NCBI GenBank assembly: GCA_028290765.1
Contig: JAQGJF010000788.1
Coordinates: forward strand, 1-8,398
Source: Tardiphaga sp.
GTDB lineage: Bacteria > Pseudomonadota > Alphaproteobacteria > Rhizobiales > Xanthobacteraceae
Direction: 5' to 3'
DNA: 8,398 bases
Shown here: piece by piece, positions 1 through 5,734 of the stretch
Numbering within the stretch: the stretch's first letter is position 1
How the letters are laid out: each line of letters begins with the position of its first letter
Made by a program: the position numbers and the translations under genes
Notes under the pieces: generated by a model
Told to the model about the DNA's origin: nothing
What the model saw: only the letters and a program-made list of their open reading frames with translations
Database searches by the model: none

Positions 1-451
1 CCTTGGCCTTCACGTCCGCGATCGCCGCTTCCCAACTTTTGCGGATGCCGATATCGAAACCTTCGTCGACCATCTGGACATCGGCCCCCATGATACGGCT
101 CAGCAGGATGTTGCCGACGCGATCATAGACGGCGTCCTCGTGCGGCACCCAGCTTTCCTGAACGAGCCGGCATTTCATGCCGATTTTCGCCGCGACTGCG
201 GCAATCATGCGGGTGTGATTGGACTGCACCCCTCCGATCGAGACCAGCGTGTCGGCGTTGGAGGCGATGGCATCGGGAATGATGTATTCGAGTTTACGCA
301 GCTTGTTGCCCCCGAAGGCCAGTCCGGAATTGCAATCCTCGCGTTTCGCGTAGAGTTCGACCTTGCCTCCCAAATGAGCACCGAGGCGCTCGAGCCTCTC
401 GATATGCGTGGGGCCGAAAGTGAGGGGATAACGTTCGAATTTGTCCAGCAT
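1..451 (-). CDS. acdS: 1-aminocyclopropane-1-carboxylate (ACC) deaminase, N-terminal part, cut by the left edge
   Basis: This is a PLP-dependent cytoplasmic enzyme that cleaves ACC, the plant ethylene precursor, to 2-oxobutanoate and ammonia. In plant-associated bacteria it lowers host ethylene and supplies nitrogen. About 150 of the family's usual ~337 residues are present. Visible motifs are [17 protein letters not shown] at the N terminus, [17 protein letters not shown] with the PLP-binding lysine at about residue 50, GGVQSNHTR around residues 75-85, and [20 protein letters not shown] further on. These match rhizobial AcdS very closely as I recall it. I chose ATG at 451 because the protein then begins [10 protein letters not shown] as in relatives and a GGAAG lies about 8 bases upstream; an in-frame ATG at 466 would add five residues. 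The residues that best separate AcdS from D-cysteine desulfhydrase (a C-terminal Glu and Leu) lie outside the window, so substrate assignment rests on N-terminal similarity. No acdR-type (Lrp family) regulator gene adjoins it here. Confidence 0.93.
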   Translation of the reverse strand, partial: MLDKFERYPLTFGPTHIERLERLGAHLGGKVELYAKREDCNSGLAFGGNKLRKLEYIIPDAIASNADTLVSIGGVQSNHTRMIAAVAAKIGMKCRLVQESWVPHEDAVYDRVGNILLSRIMGADVQMVDEGFDIGIRKSWEAAIADVKAK

Positions 452-553
452 CAGGTGCGCTTCCATCAGGCGTTTTCGGGAGCCGGCATGAATACATCGG
501 TGGCCCGGCTTTGTTGAGCGCGGAATTCGCATTTGCCGGAGCCGCGAAGCAAC

Positions 554-574
554 GCGGGCGGACGAGACGCCCGC
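554..574. repeat. GC-rich hairpin upstream of acdS
   Basis: Perfect 7-base arms GCGGGCG (554-560) and CGCCCGC (568-574) flank the 7-base loop GACGAGA. With one interruption the stem can be lengthened by ACGC/GCGT on the outside. No T-run follows on either strand, so it does not look like a standard intrinsic terminator. It lies about 100 bases upstream of the acdS start and could fall in the acdS leader or be a small interspersed element. Its function is unknown. Confidence 0.5.
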
Positions 575-626
575 CTGCGTGCTCAAGGTTTACGAAAATT
601 CGCTTCACTGCGTCAGGATTGCTTAC

Positions 627-650
627 CGAAAGCAAACGGCCCCGCTTTCG
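627..650. repeat. Inverted repeat, operator-like dyad
   Basis: CGAAAGC (627-633) and GCTTTCG (644-650) form perfect 7-base arms around a 10-base spacer. The half-site spacing of about 17 bases centre to centre is compatible with a dimeric regulator site, and its place between divergent genes fits that reading. No regulator can be named from the sequence, and chance occurrence is possible. Confidence 0.3.
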
Positions 651-887
651 CCAAACATATTTGCAAGACAAATGAAGGTGAATTCGATCCGTCGCGCTTT
701 TTGGTAGAATGACGGAAGCTTCATTCTCGTCGAGAGACCCCTGTGAACAAAGCAAAAAACAAAACAGGAGGCTGACCCCCAGCCCACAATTCAGCCCTAT
801 CGCACGGTGCACCAAATCTGCAGCAACCGCGAGACGACGGCGTCGAGCGCCAGGGGATTATGTCCCCGCTCACGTCGAACAGACAAT

Positions 888-907
888 CATAGCTTCAACC
901 ATAGCTT
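888..907 (+). repeat. Short direct repeat CATAGCTT x2 just upstream of the [2Fe-2S] subunit gene
   Basis: CATAGCTT occurs at 888-895 and again at 900-907, a 12-base period, ending 20 bases before the ATG at 928. It lies in the 5' leader or close to the promoter of the molybdenum hydroxylase operon. Replication slippage or a tandem protein site are both possible. Eight bases is short and nothing identifies a binder. Confidence 0.3.
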
Positions 908-927
908 ATGAAGAGCGAGGAACCATC

Positions 928-1380
928 ATGATCAAGGTGAAGATCAACGGCCGGGAACAAAACTGGGAAGGCGATCCGGATCTTCCGCTGCTTTGGTATC
1001 TGCGCGACGAAGTCGGCTTGACCGGCACCAAGTTCGGTTGCGGCCAGGCGTTGTGCGGCGCCTGCACGGTTCTGATCGGCAAGGAGGCGGTGCGCGCCTG
1101 CATCACCTCGGTGTCCGACGTCGGCGACCGCGAGGTCACCACCATCGAAGGGCTGCATCCCAGCGGTGATCACGCGGTGCAGAAGGCCTGGCGCCAGGTC
1201 AACGTGCCGCAATGCGGCTATTGCCAGGCCGGCCAGATCATGCAGGCCGCCGCGCTGCTGATGGAAAATCCAAAACCCACCCACGACCAGATCCGCGAAG
1301 CGATGGCGGGCAATATCTGCCGCTGCGGCTGCTACCAGCGCATCGAAAACGCGGTCCATCTGGCATCGACGGGGGTCTGA
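928..1380 (+). CDS. (2Fe-2S)-binding small subunit of a molybdenum hydroxylase (IorA-like)
   Basis: This 150-aa protein is the electron-transfer subunit of a xanthine-dehydrogenase-family enzyme and carries electrons from the molybdenum centre to an external acceptor. The N-terminal plant-type ferredoxin domain holds C38, C43 and C46 in GCGQALCGAC, with C58 as the fourth ligand. The C-terminal helical domain binds the second [2Fe-2S] cluster through C96 and C99 (CGYC) and C131 and C133 (CRC). The length matches the IorA group (about 150 residues). The start at 928 is supported by the canonical MIKVKINGRE opening and a purine-rich GAGCGAGGA about 7 bases upstream; the frame stays open to an ATG at 709, but that extension has no family resemblance. 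It has no signal peptide, so export would have to be by piggy-back on the Tat-bearing large subunit. Only two bases separate its stop from the next start, indicating an operon. An extra Cys, C135, follows the CRC motif (CRCGC). Confidence 0.93.
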   Translation: MIKVKINGREQNWEGDPDLPLLWYLRDEVGLTGTKFGCGQALCGACTVLIGKEAVRACITSVSDVGDREVTTIEGLHPSGDHAVQKAWRQVNVPQCGYCQAGQIMQAAALLMENPKPTHDQIREAMAGNICRCGCYQRIENAVHLASTGV

Positions 1381-1382
1381 TC

Positions 1383-3701
1383 ATGAACATCATCGCACGT
1401 CCCGAAAAGTTTCGCGGCATCGAGAGCCGCATCCAGGTCGAAAAGATCTCGCGCCGCAGCATTCTCAAGGGCCTCGGCATCGCCGGAGGGCTGGTGCTGG
1501 CCGCGCCGGTGATGTCGCGCCAGGCGTTGGCCGCCTATCAGACCGGCGCCGGCAAGATGCCGCACGGCACCGTGGTCGACCCGCGCGTGTTCGTCGCCAT
1601 CGCTTCCGACGGCACGGTGACGATCCTGGCGCACCGCGCCGAGATGGGAACGGGAGTCCGGACCAGCCTGCCGCTGATCGTGGCCGAGGAAATGGAAGCC
1701 GACTGGTCGCGCGTCAAGGTGGGGCAGGCCCACGGCGACGAGGCCAAATTCGGCAACCAGGATACCGACGGTTCGCGCAGCACGCGGCACTATCTGATCC
1801 CGATGCGCCAGATCGGCGCGTCGGCGCGCACCATGCTGGAAGCCGCGGCCGCCAAGCGCTGGGGCGTGCCGGCCACCGAGGTCAAGGCGGTGAACCATGA
1901 GGTGGTTCATCCCGCCAGCAACCGCCGTCTCGGCTTCGGCGAGCTCGCCGCCGATGCGGCAAAGGAATCAGTACCGAGCGTCGAAGGCCTGAAGCTGAAA
2001 GACCCGAAGGATTTTCGCTATCTCGGCAAGGGCCAGGTCAGCATCGTCGACCTTCGCGACATTACCGTCGGCACCGCGCATTACGGCGGCGATACGCGCC
2101 TGCCCGGCATGAAGTATGCCGTGATCGCGCGGCCGCCGGTGACCGGCGGCAAGCTCGTATCCTTCGATGACAAGGAGGCGATGAAGGTCTCCGGCGTCGA
2201 GAAAGTGATGGAAATCCAGGGCTGGCCATGGCCATCCAAATTCCAGCCGCTCGGCGGCGTCGCGGTGATCGCGCGCAACACCGGCGCGGCGATCAAGGGA
2301 CGCGACGCGCTCAAGGTCGTCTGGGACGACGGCGCCAACGCCAAATATGAATCGGCCGCCTATCGCACCGAACTCGAGCAGGCCGCGCGCAAGCCGGGCC
2401 TGGTGGTGCGCAAGGAAGGCGACGTCGAAGCGGCGCTGAAGGCCGCCGACAAGGTCATCGTCGGCGAATATTATCTGCCCCACCTCGCGCATGTCAGCAT
2501 GGAGCCGCCGGTCGCGGTCGCCAATGTCAAGGGCGACAAGGCCGAGATCTGGGCGCCGGTGCAGACCCCCGGCGGCACCCGCGAAGACGTCGCCAAGACG
2601 CTCGGGATTCCCGAGGACAACGTCACCGTCAACGTCACCCTGCTCGGCGGCGGTTTCGGGCGCAAATCCAAATGCGATTTCGCGCTCGAAGCGGCGTTGC
2701 TGTCGAAGGCGCTCGGCACGCCGGTGAAGGTGCAATGGACGCGGGAGGACGACGTCCGTCACGATTTCCTGCACACGGTTTCGGCTGAACGTATCGAGGC
2801 CGGACTCGACAAAAGCGGCAAGGTGATTGCCTGGCGGCACCGCAGCGTCGCGCCGAGCATCGCTTCGACCTTCGCGGCCAACACGGTACACGAGGCGCCG
2901 TTCGAGCTCGGCATGGGCCTGATCGACATGCCGTTCGAGATCGCCAACATCCAGTGCGAGAATCCGGAAGCCGCGGCGCATACCCGCATCGGCTGGTTCC
3001 GCTCGGTCTCGAATATCCCGCGAGCCTTTGCGGTGCAGTCGATGGTCGGCGAACTCGCTCATGCCACCAACCGCGACCAGAAAGACATGCTGCTGCAGCT
3101 GATCGGCTCAAAGCGCATCGTCAATCTCGATTCGGTGAAGGACCCGTGGAATTACGGCGAGCCGTATGACAGCTATCCGATCGATACCGCGCGCCTGCGT
3201 CGCGTCGTCGAAGTCGTTGCCGACAAGGGCAAATGGGGCCGCCCGATGCCCAAGGGCCACGGGCTTGGCATTGCCGTCCATCGCAGCTTCGTCAGCTATA
3301 TCGCCACCATCGTCGAAGTATCGGTCGACGAAAAGGGCAAGCTCACCGTCCATCAGGTCGATACCGCGATCGATTGCGGCACCTTCGTCAATCCGGAGCG
3401 GATCGAATCCCAGATCGAGGGCGCCGCGATCATGGGGCTGAGCCTCGCCAAATATGGCGAGGTCACCTTCAAGGACGGCCGGGTCCAGCAGGGAAATTTC
3501 GACGATTTTCCGGTGATCCGGATGGACGAGGCGCCTTTGATCACCCACGTGCACATCGTGCCCGCCGATCCCGACGCGCCGCCGAGCGGCGTCGGCGAAC
3601 CCGGCGTGCCGCCGTTCGCCCCGGCGCTGATCAACGCCATCTTCGCCGCCACCGGCAAGCGGATCCGGACGCTGCCGATCGGCAAGCAGCTCGAGGCCTG
3701 A
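1383..3701 (+). CDS. Xanthine dehydrogenase family molybdopterin-binding subunit (IorB-like), Tat-exported
   Basis: This 772-aa protein is the catalytic molybdenum-cofactor subunit of a hydroxylase of the isoquinoline 1-oxidoreductase beta / aldehyde dehydrogenase type, acting on an N-heterocycle or an aldehyde. The N terminus carries a twin-arginine signal (SRRSILK, Arg 24-25) and a hydrophobic stretch (residues 30-42). It ends near ALA-AY at about residue 50, so the mature enzyme is probably periplasmic. Cofactor-binding elements follow: GGGFGRK (Gly422-Arg427) and, near the C terminus, GVGEPGVPP, whose Glu739 corresponds to the catalytic base of the family. The segment RIGWFRSVSNIPRAFAVQS is a further family hallmark. 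A GGGGG run (about 12 bases upstream) precedes the ATG, which lies two bases after the stop of the [2Fe-2S] subunit. No FAD subunit, cytochrome c or XdhC-type maturation gene is adjacent, so the electron acceptor is unknown. The substrate cannot be read from the sequence. Confidence 0.93.
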   Translation: MNIIARPEKFRGIESRIQVEKISRRSILKGLGIAGGLVLAAPVMSRQALAAYQTGAGKMPHGTVVDPRVFVAIASDGTVTILAHRAEMGTGVRTSLPLIVAEEMEADWSRVKVGQAHGDEAKFGNQDTDGSRSTRHYLIPMRQIGASARTMLEAAAAKRWGVPATEVKAVNHEVVHPASNRRLGFGELAADAAKESVPSVEGLKLKDPKDFRYLGKGQVSIVDLRDITVGTAHYGGDTRLPGMKYAVIARPPVTGGKLVSFDDKEAMKVSGVEKVMEIQGWPWPSKFQPLGGVAVIARNTGAAIKGRDALKVVWDDGANAKYESAAYRTELEQAARKPGLVVRKEGDVEAALKAADKVIVGEYYLPHLAHVSMEPPVAVANVKGDKAEIWAPVQTPGGTREDVAKTLGIPEDNVTVNVTLLGGGFGRKSKCDFALEAALLSKALGTPVKVQWTREDDVRHDFLHTVSAERIEAGLDKSGKVIAWRHRSVAPSIASTFAANTVHEAPFELGMGLIDMPFEIANIQCENPEAAAHTRIGWFRSVSNIPRAFAVQSMVGELAHATNRDQKDMLLQLIGSKRIVNLDSVKDPWNYGEPYDSYPIDTARLRRVVEVVADKGKWGRPMPKGHGLGIAVHRSFVSYIATIVEVSVDEKGKLTVHQVDTAIDCGTFVNPERIESQIEGAAIMGLSLAKYGEVTFKDGRVQQGNFDDFPVIRMDEAPLITHVHIVPADPDAPPSGVGEPGVPPFAPALINAIFAATGKRIRTLPIGKQLEA

Positions 3702-3726
3702 GGGGAACGTTCCACGATCCAGGCCG

Positions 3727-3767
3727 CCCCCACCCGGATTCGAGCGGAGCTCGAATCCGGGTGGAGG
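3727..3767. repeat. Long near-perfect palindrome (REP-like element or bidirectional stem-loop)
   Basis: Sixteen-base perfect arms (3730-3745, beginning CCACCCGGATTC, and 3749-3764) surround a 3-base GGA loop. After one mismatch two more pairs extend the stem to 3727-3767. It starts 26 bases after the stop of the molybdopterin subunit gene. The transcript would form a very stable hairpin that could end transcription or protect the upstream mRNA. There is no U-run after the stem, so it is not a textbook intrinsic terminator. From memory, palindromes with CCCGGAT/ATCCGGG ends are common between genes in Bradyrhizobium and relatives, so it is probably one copy of an interspersed family. Confidence 0.75.
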
Positions 3768-3806
3768 CACTTCCATTGGCGCTGCGTTTGAATTCGTCGT
3801 ACAGAT

Positions 3807-3829
3807 TGCGCGCAGGGGGAACGCGCGCA
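3807..3829 (+). promoter_or_regulatory. Hairpin presenting the Shine-Dalgarno sequence of the cyclase gene
   Basis: TGCGCGC (3807-3813) and GCGCGCA (3823-3829) are perfect 7-base arms around the 9-base loop AGGGGGAAC. The loop contains the strong ribosome binding site AGGGGGA (3814-3820), 8 bases before the ATG at 3829. The last base of the right arm is the A of the start codon. In the mRNA this would place the Shine-Dalgarno in a loop and the bases before the AUG in a GC-rich stem. This could tune translation, but no experiment is implied. Confidence 0.45.
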
Positions 3830-5610
3830 TGGTGCAGGAGCAGGGCCGGATCGGCCGCAGGCTGTCGGCAATCGTGGCTGCCGACGTGGCCGGCTATTCC
3901 CGGCTGATGGGGCTCGACGAAGCAGGGACCGCGCGCACCTTGCGCGAACATCGGGTCGCCTCCGATGCGCTGGTGGCGAAGCACGGCGGCCGGATCGTCA
4001 AGACCACGGGCGACGGCCTGCTGCTCGAGTTTCCTTCGGTGGTCGATGCGGTGGAGTGCTCGGTCGCGGTGCAGGTCATGATGGCCGAGCGCAACGATGC
4101 CGTCCCGCAGGACCGGCGCATGCTGTACCGGATCGGAATCAACCTCTGCGACATACTGATCGAGGGCGACGACATTCTCGGTGACGGCGTCAATATCGCC
4201 GTGCGCCTGGAGCGCATCGCAGCGCCCGGCGGCATCTGCATCTCGGCTTCTGCCTACGACCAGGTTCGCGACAAGATCGCGGTCGAGTTCGCCGATATGG
4301 GCGACCAAAGCCTCAAGAATATTGCCCGTCCGGTCCGCGCCTATGCGCTGGTCCGGGACGGAATTATCTCGGGCCCGGAAAGCGGCTCGACGCCGGGCGC
4401 GGCTTCGACGCCGCGTTTGTCCATCGTGGTGCTGCCGTTTGCCAATATCGGTGGCGACCCGGAGCAGGATTACTTCGTCGACGGTATGACCGAAAGCCTG
4501 ACCACGGATCTGTCGCGCATCGCCGGCGCGTTCGTGATCGCGCGCAACAGCGCCTATTCGTACAAGGGCAAATCGCCCGACGTTCGGCAGGTGGGACGGG
4601 ACTTGAACGTCCGCTACGTGCTCGAAGGCTCGGTACAGCGCAGCGGCAAGCGGCTTCGGGTCAACGTGCAATTGATCGATGCCGAGACCGGCATTCATCT
4701 CTGGGCGGAGCGGTTCGACAAACCGGTCATCGACCTGTTCGACATGCAGGATGAAATCGTCGCCACGCTGGCCAACACGCTGGACGCCGAACTGATGGCG
4801 GCGGAGGCCCGGCGAGCCGAGCGCTCGCTGTCCCCCGACGCGATGGATCTGTGTTTCCAGGGCAAGGCCTGGATGAACAGGGGAATAAGCCCCGAAGTCA
4901 CGGCGCAAGCGCGCGGCTTTTTCGAGCGTGCCCTGGCGCTCGACCCCGGCAATATCGAGGCGCTGGTCGGCGTGGCCATCGTCGATGTCACCTTTGGACC
5001 GGGCTTTTTGGCTGACGATCGGGCCGCGCGCCTCGCCAGCGCCGAAGCCGCCGCTACCAAGGCGCTGTCCCTCGCGCCGAACCATGCCACCGCCCATGTG
5101 CTGTTGGGCGTCGTCAAGATCTTCACCAACCGTGGATCGCAGGGCATTGCGGAATGCGAACGGGCGCTGGCGCTGGATCGCAATCTGGCCGACGCGCATG
5201 CCTGGATCGGTATCGGCAAATATTCGATCGGCCGCGCCGAGGAAACCGAGGCCCATATCCATGAGGCGCTGCGCCTGTCGCCGCGCGATATCCACGCCTT
5301 CCGCTGGATGTGGATCCTCGGCCTGGCGAAGTTCCAGCTCCAGGCCGACGCGGAGGCGGCGGCGTGGATGCGCCAGAGCCTCGAGGCGAACCGCAATCAA
5401 CCGATCGGGCATTTCCTGCATGCCGCCGTGCTCGCGCAGCTCGGCATGCATGGCGAGGCGCTGGCCTCCGTGCAGGCGGGACTCGTGTTCGATCCGGGCT
5501 TCACCATCAAGCGTTTCCTGGCGGGTGAAGCGAGCGACAATCCAACCTACCTCGCCGCCCGCGCGCGGCTCTGCGAGGGCCTGCGGATGGCCGGGGTGCC
5601 GGAAGGATGA
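3829..5610 (+). CDS. Class III adenylate/guanylate cyclase fused to a TolB-like domain and TPR repeats
   Basis: This 593-aa protein, probably cytoplasmic, has no signal peptide or membrane segment. Residues about 10-174 form a class III cyclase catalytic domain. D19 (VAADVAGYSRLM) and D62 (KTTGDGLLLEF) are the two metal-binding aspartates, and N122 and R126 (GDGVNIAVRLE) are the transition-state-stabilising pair. The catalytic set therefore looks intact, and cAMP is the likely product. Residues about 197-297 (LSIVVLPFANIGG to HLWAERFD) match the TolB N-terminal-like domain common in such rhizobial cyclases. Residues about 340-580 hold several TPR-like helical pairs (for example FFERALALDPGN and ECERALALDRNLADAH), a probable protein-interaction region. 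The start is set by the AGGGGGA ribosome binding site and the usual MxxxRRLSAIVAADVAGYSRL opening. It lies 127 bases after the hydroxylase genes, beyond a strong palindrome, so it probably has its own promoter. Whether it makes cAMP or cGMP, and what the TPR part senses, cannot be told. Confidence 0.93.
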   Translation: MVQEQGRIGRRLSAIVAADVAGYSRLMGLDEAGTARTLREHRVASDALVAKHGGRIVKTTGDGLLLEFPSVVDAVECSVAVQVMMAERNDAVPQDRRMLYRIGINLCDILIEGDDILGDGVNIAVRLERIAAPGGICISASAYDQVRDKIAVEFADMGDQSLKNIARPVRAYALVRDGIISGPESGSTPGAASTPRLSIVVLPFANIGGDPEQDYFVDGMTESLTTDLSRIAGAFVIARNSAYSYKGKSPDVRQVGRDLNVRYVLEGSVQRSGKRLRVNVQLIDAETGIHLWAERFDKPVIDLFDMQDEIVATLANTLDAELMAAEARRAERSLSPDAMDLCFQGKAWMNRGISPEVTAQARGFFERALALDPGNIEALVGVAIVDVTFGPGFLADDRAARLASAEAAATKALSLAPNHATAHVLLGVVKIFTNRGSQGIAECERALALDRNLADAHAWIGIGKYSIGRAEETEAHIHEALRLSPRDIHAFRWMWILGLAKFQLQADAEAAAWMRQSLEANRNQPIGHFLHAAVLAQLGMHGEALASVQAGLVFDPGFTIKRFLAGEASDNPTYLAARARLCEGLRMAGVPEG

Positions 5611-5734
5611 GCGCTCGCAGACCGCGACTTCAGGCGGATCCCGGCGACAAAGCATCGTCAACACAAGGTTAAGCCGAACCAGCTAGACTGGGCAAAATGC
5701 TATTGCCCTCCCTTCTCATTGCGGCTGTGTTTTC
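5611..5734 (+). other. Intergenic leader of the chemoreceptor gene
   Basis: These 124 bases lie between the cyclase and chemoreceptor genes on the same strand. The first ~40 bases are GC-rich. The rest is more A/T-rich, with possible promoter-like hexamers (TCAACA near 5658, TAGACT at 5684) whose 20-base spacing is too long for confidence. The region also holds a stem-loop (5690-5708) and a mini-ORF (5697-5738). No convincing terminator for the cyclase gene is visible, so read-through into the chemoreceptor is possible. Confidence 0.4.
5690..5708 (+). repeat. Stem-loop in the chemoreceptor leader
   Basis: GGGCAA (5690-5695) and TTGCCC (5703-5708) are perfect 6-base arms with the 7-base loop AATGCTA. 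The loop contains an ATG (5697) that opens the 13-codon mini-ORF overlapping the chemoreceptor start. The element ends 26 bases before the chemoreceptor ATG. It could be a weak terminator for the cyclase transcript or a translation-control element. Six base pairs is short enough to arise by chance. Confidence 0.35.

Larger units (their letters stand above)
452..927. other. Divergent intergenic region between acdS and the molybdenum hydroxylase genes
   Basis: These 476 bases separate two divergently oriented transcription units and should hold both promoters. I see no ORF with family resemblance and no regulator gene. The stretch holds three dyads (554-574, 627-650, 853-867), an 8-base direct repeat (888-907) and an AGGAGG at 766-771 that is not followed by a usable start codon. 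Bases 585-780 are visibly richer in A and T than the flanking genes, as expected of a promoter region. A GG-N10-GC pattern near 638-651 on the plus strand resembles a sigma-54 promoter only weakly. I could not assign a confident -35/-10 pair for either direction. Confidence 0.6.

Noticed and set aside
636..652. Sigma-54-like GG-N10-GC promoter on the plus strand
   Set aside because: Only the GG and GC dinucleotides and a few other positions fit, the TGGCAC and TTGCA blocks are not matched, and it lies almost 280 bases from the start codon.
766..771. Perfect AGGAGG Shine-Dalgarno-like sequence
   Set aside because: No ATG, GTG or TTG lies at usable spacing with a coding frame behind it, so it is not assigned to a gene.
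294..815. Long minus-strand open frame over the acdS start and upstream region
   Set aside because: It lies in a different frame from acdS, overlaps its conserved coding part and shows no recognisable protein pattern. It is a by-product of high GC.
709..927. In-frame upstream extension of the [2Fe-2S] subunit gene to ATG 709
   Set aside because: The added 73 residues have no family resemblance, and known IorA-like proteins start at the residue matching ATG 928, which has its own purine-rich ribosome binding site.
1968..3062. Long minus-strand open frame (364 codons) inside the molybdopterin subunit gene
   Set aside because: It is antisense to a strongly conserved gene, and its composition is that of a reversed-frame shadow (rich in Arg, Asp and His) with no motif.
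3631..5664. Long minus-strand open frame (677 codons) opposite the cyclase gene
   Set aside because: The plus strand encodes clear catalytic, TolB-like and TPR domains. The antisense frame has no recognisable domain and arises from GC-rich codon usage.
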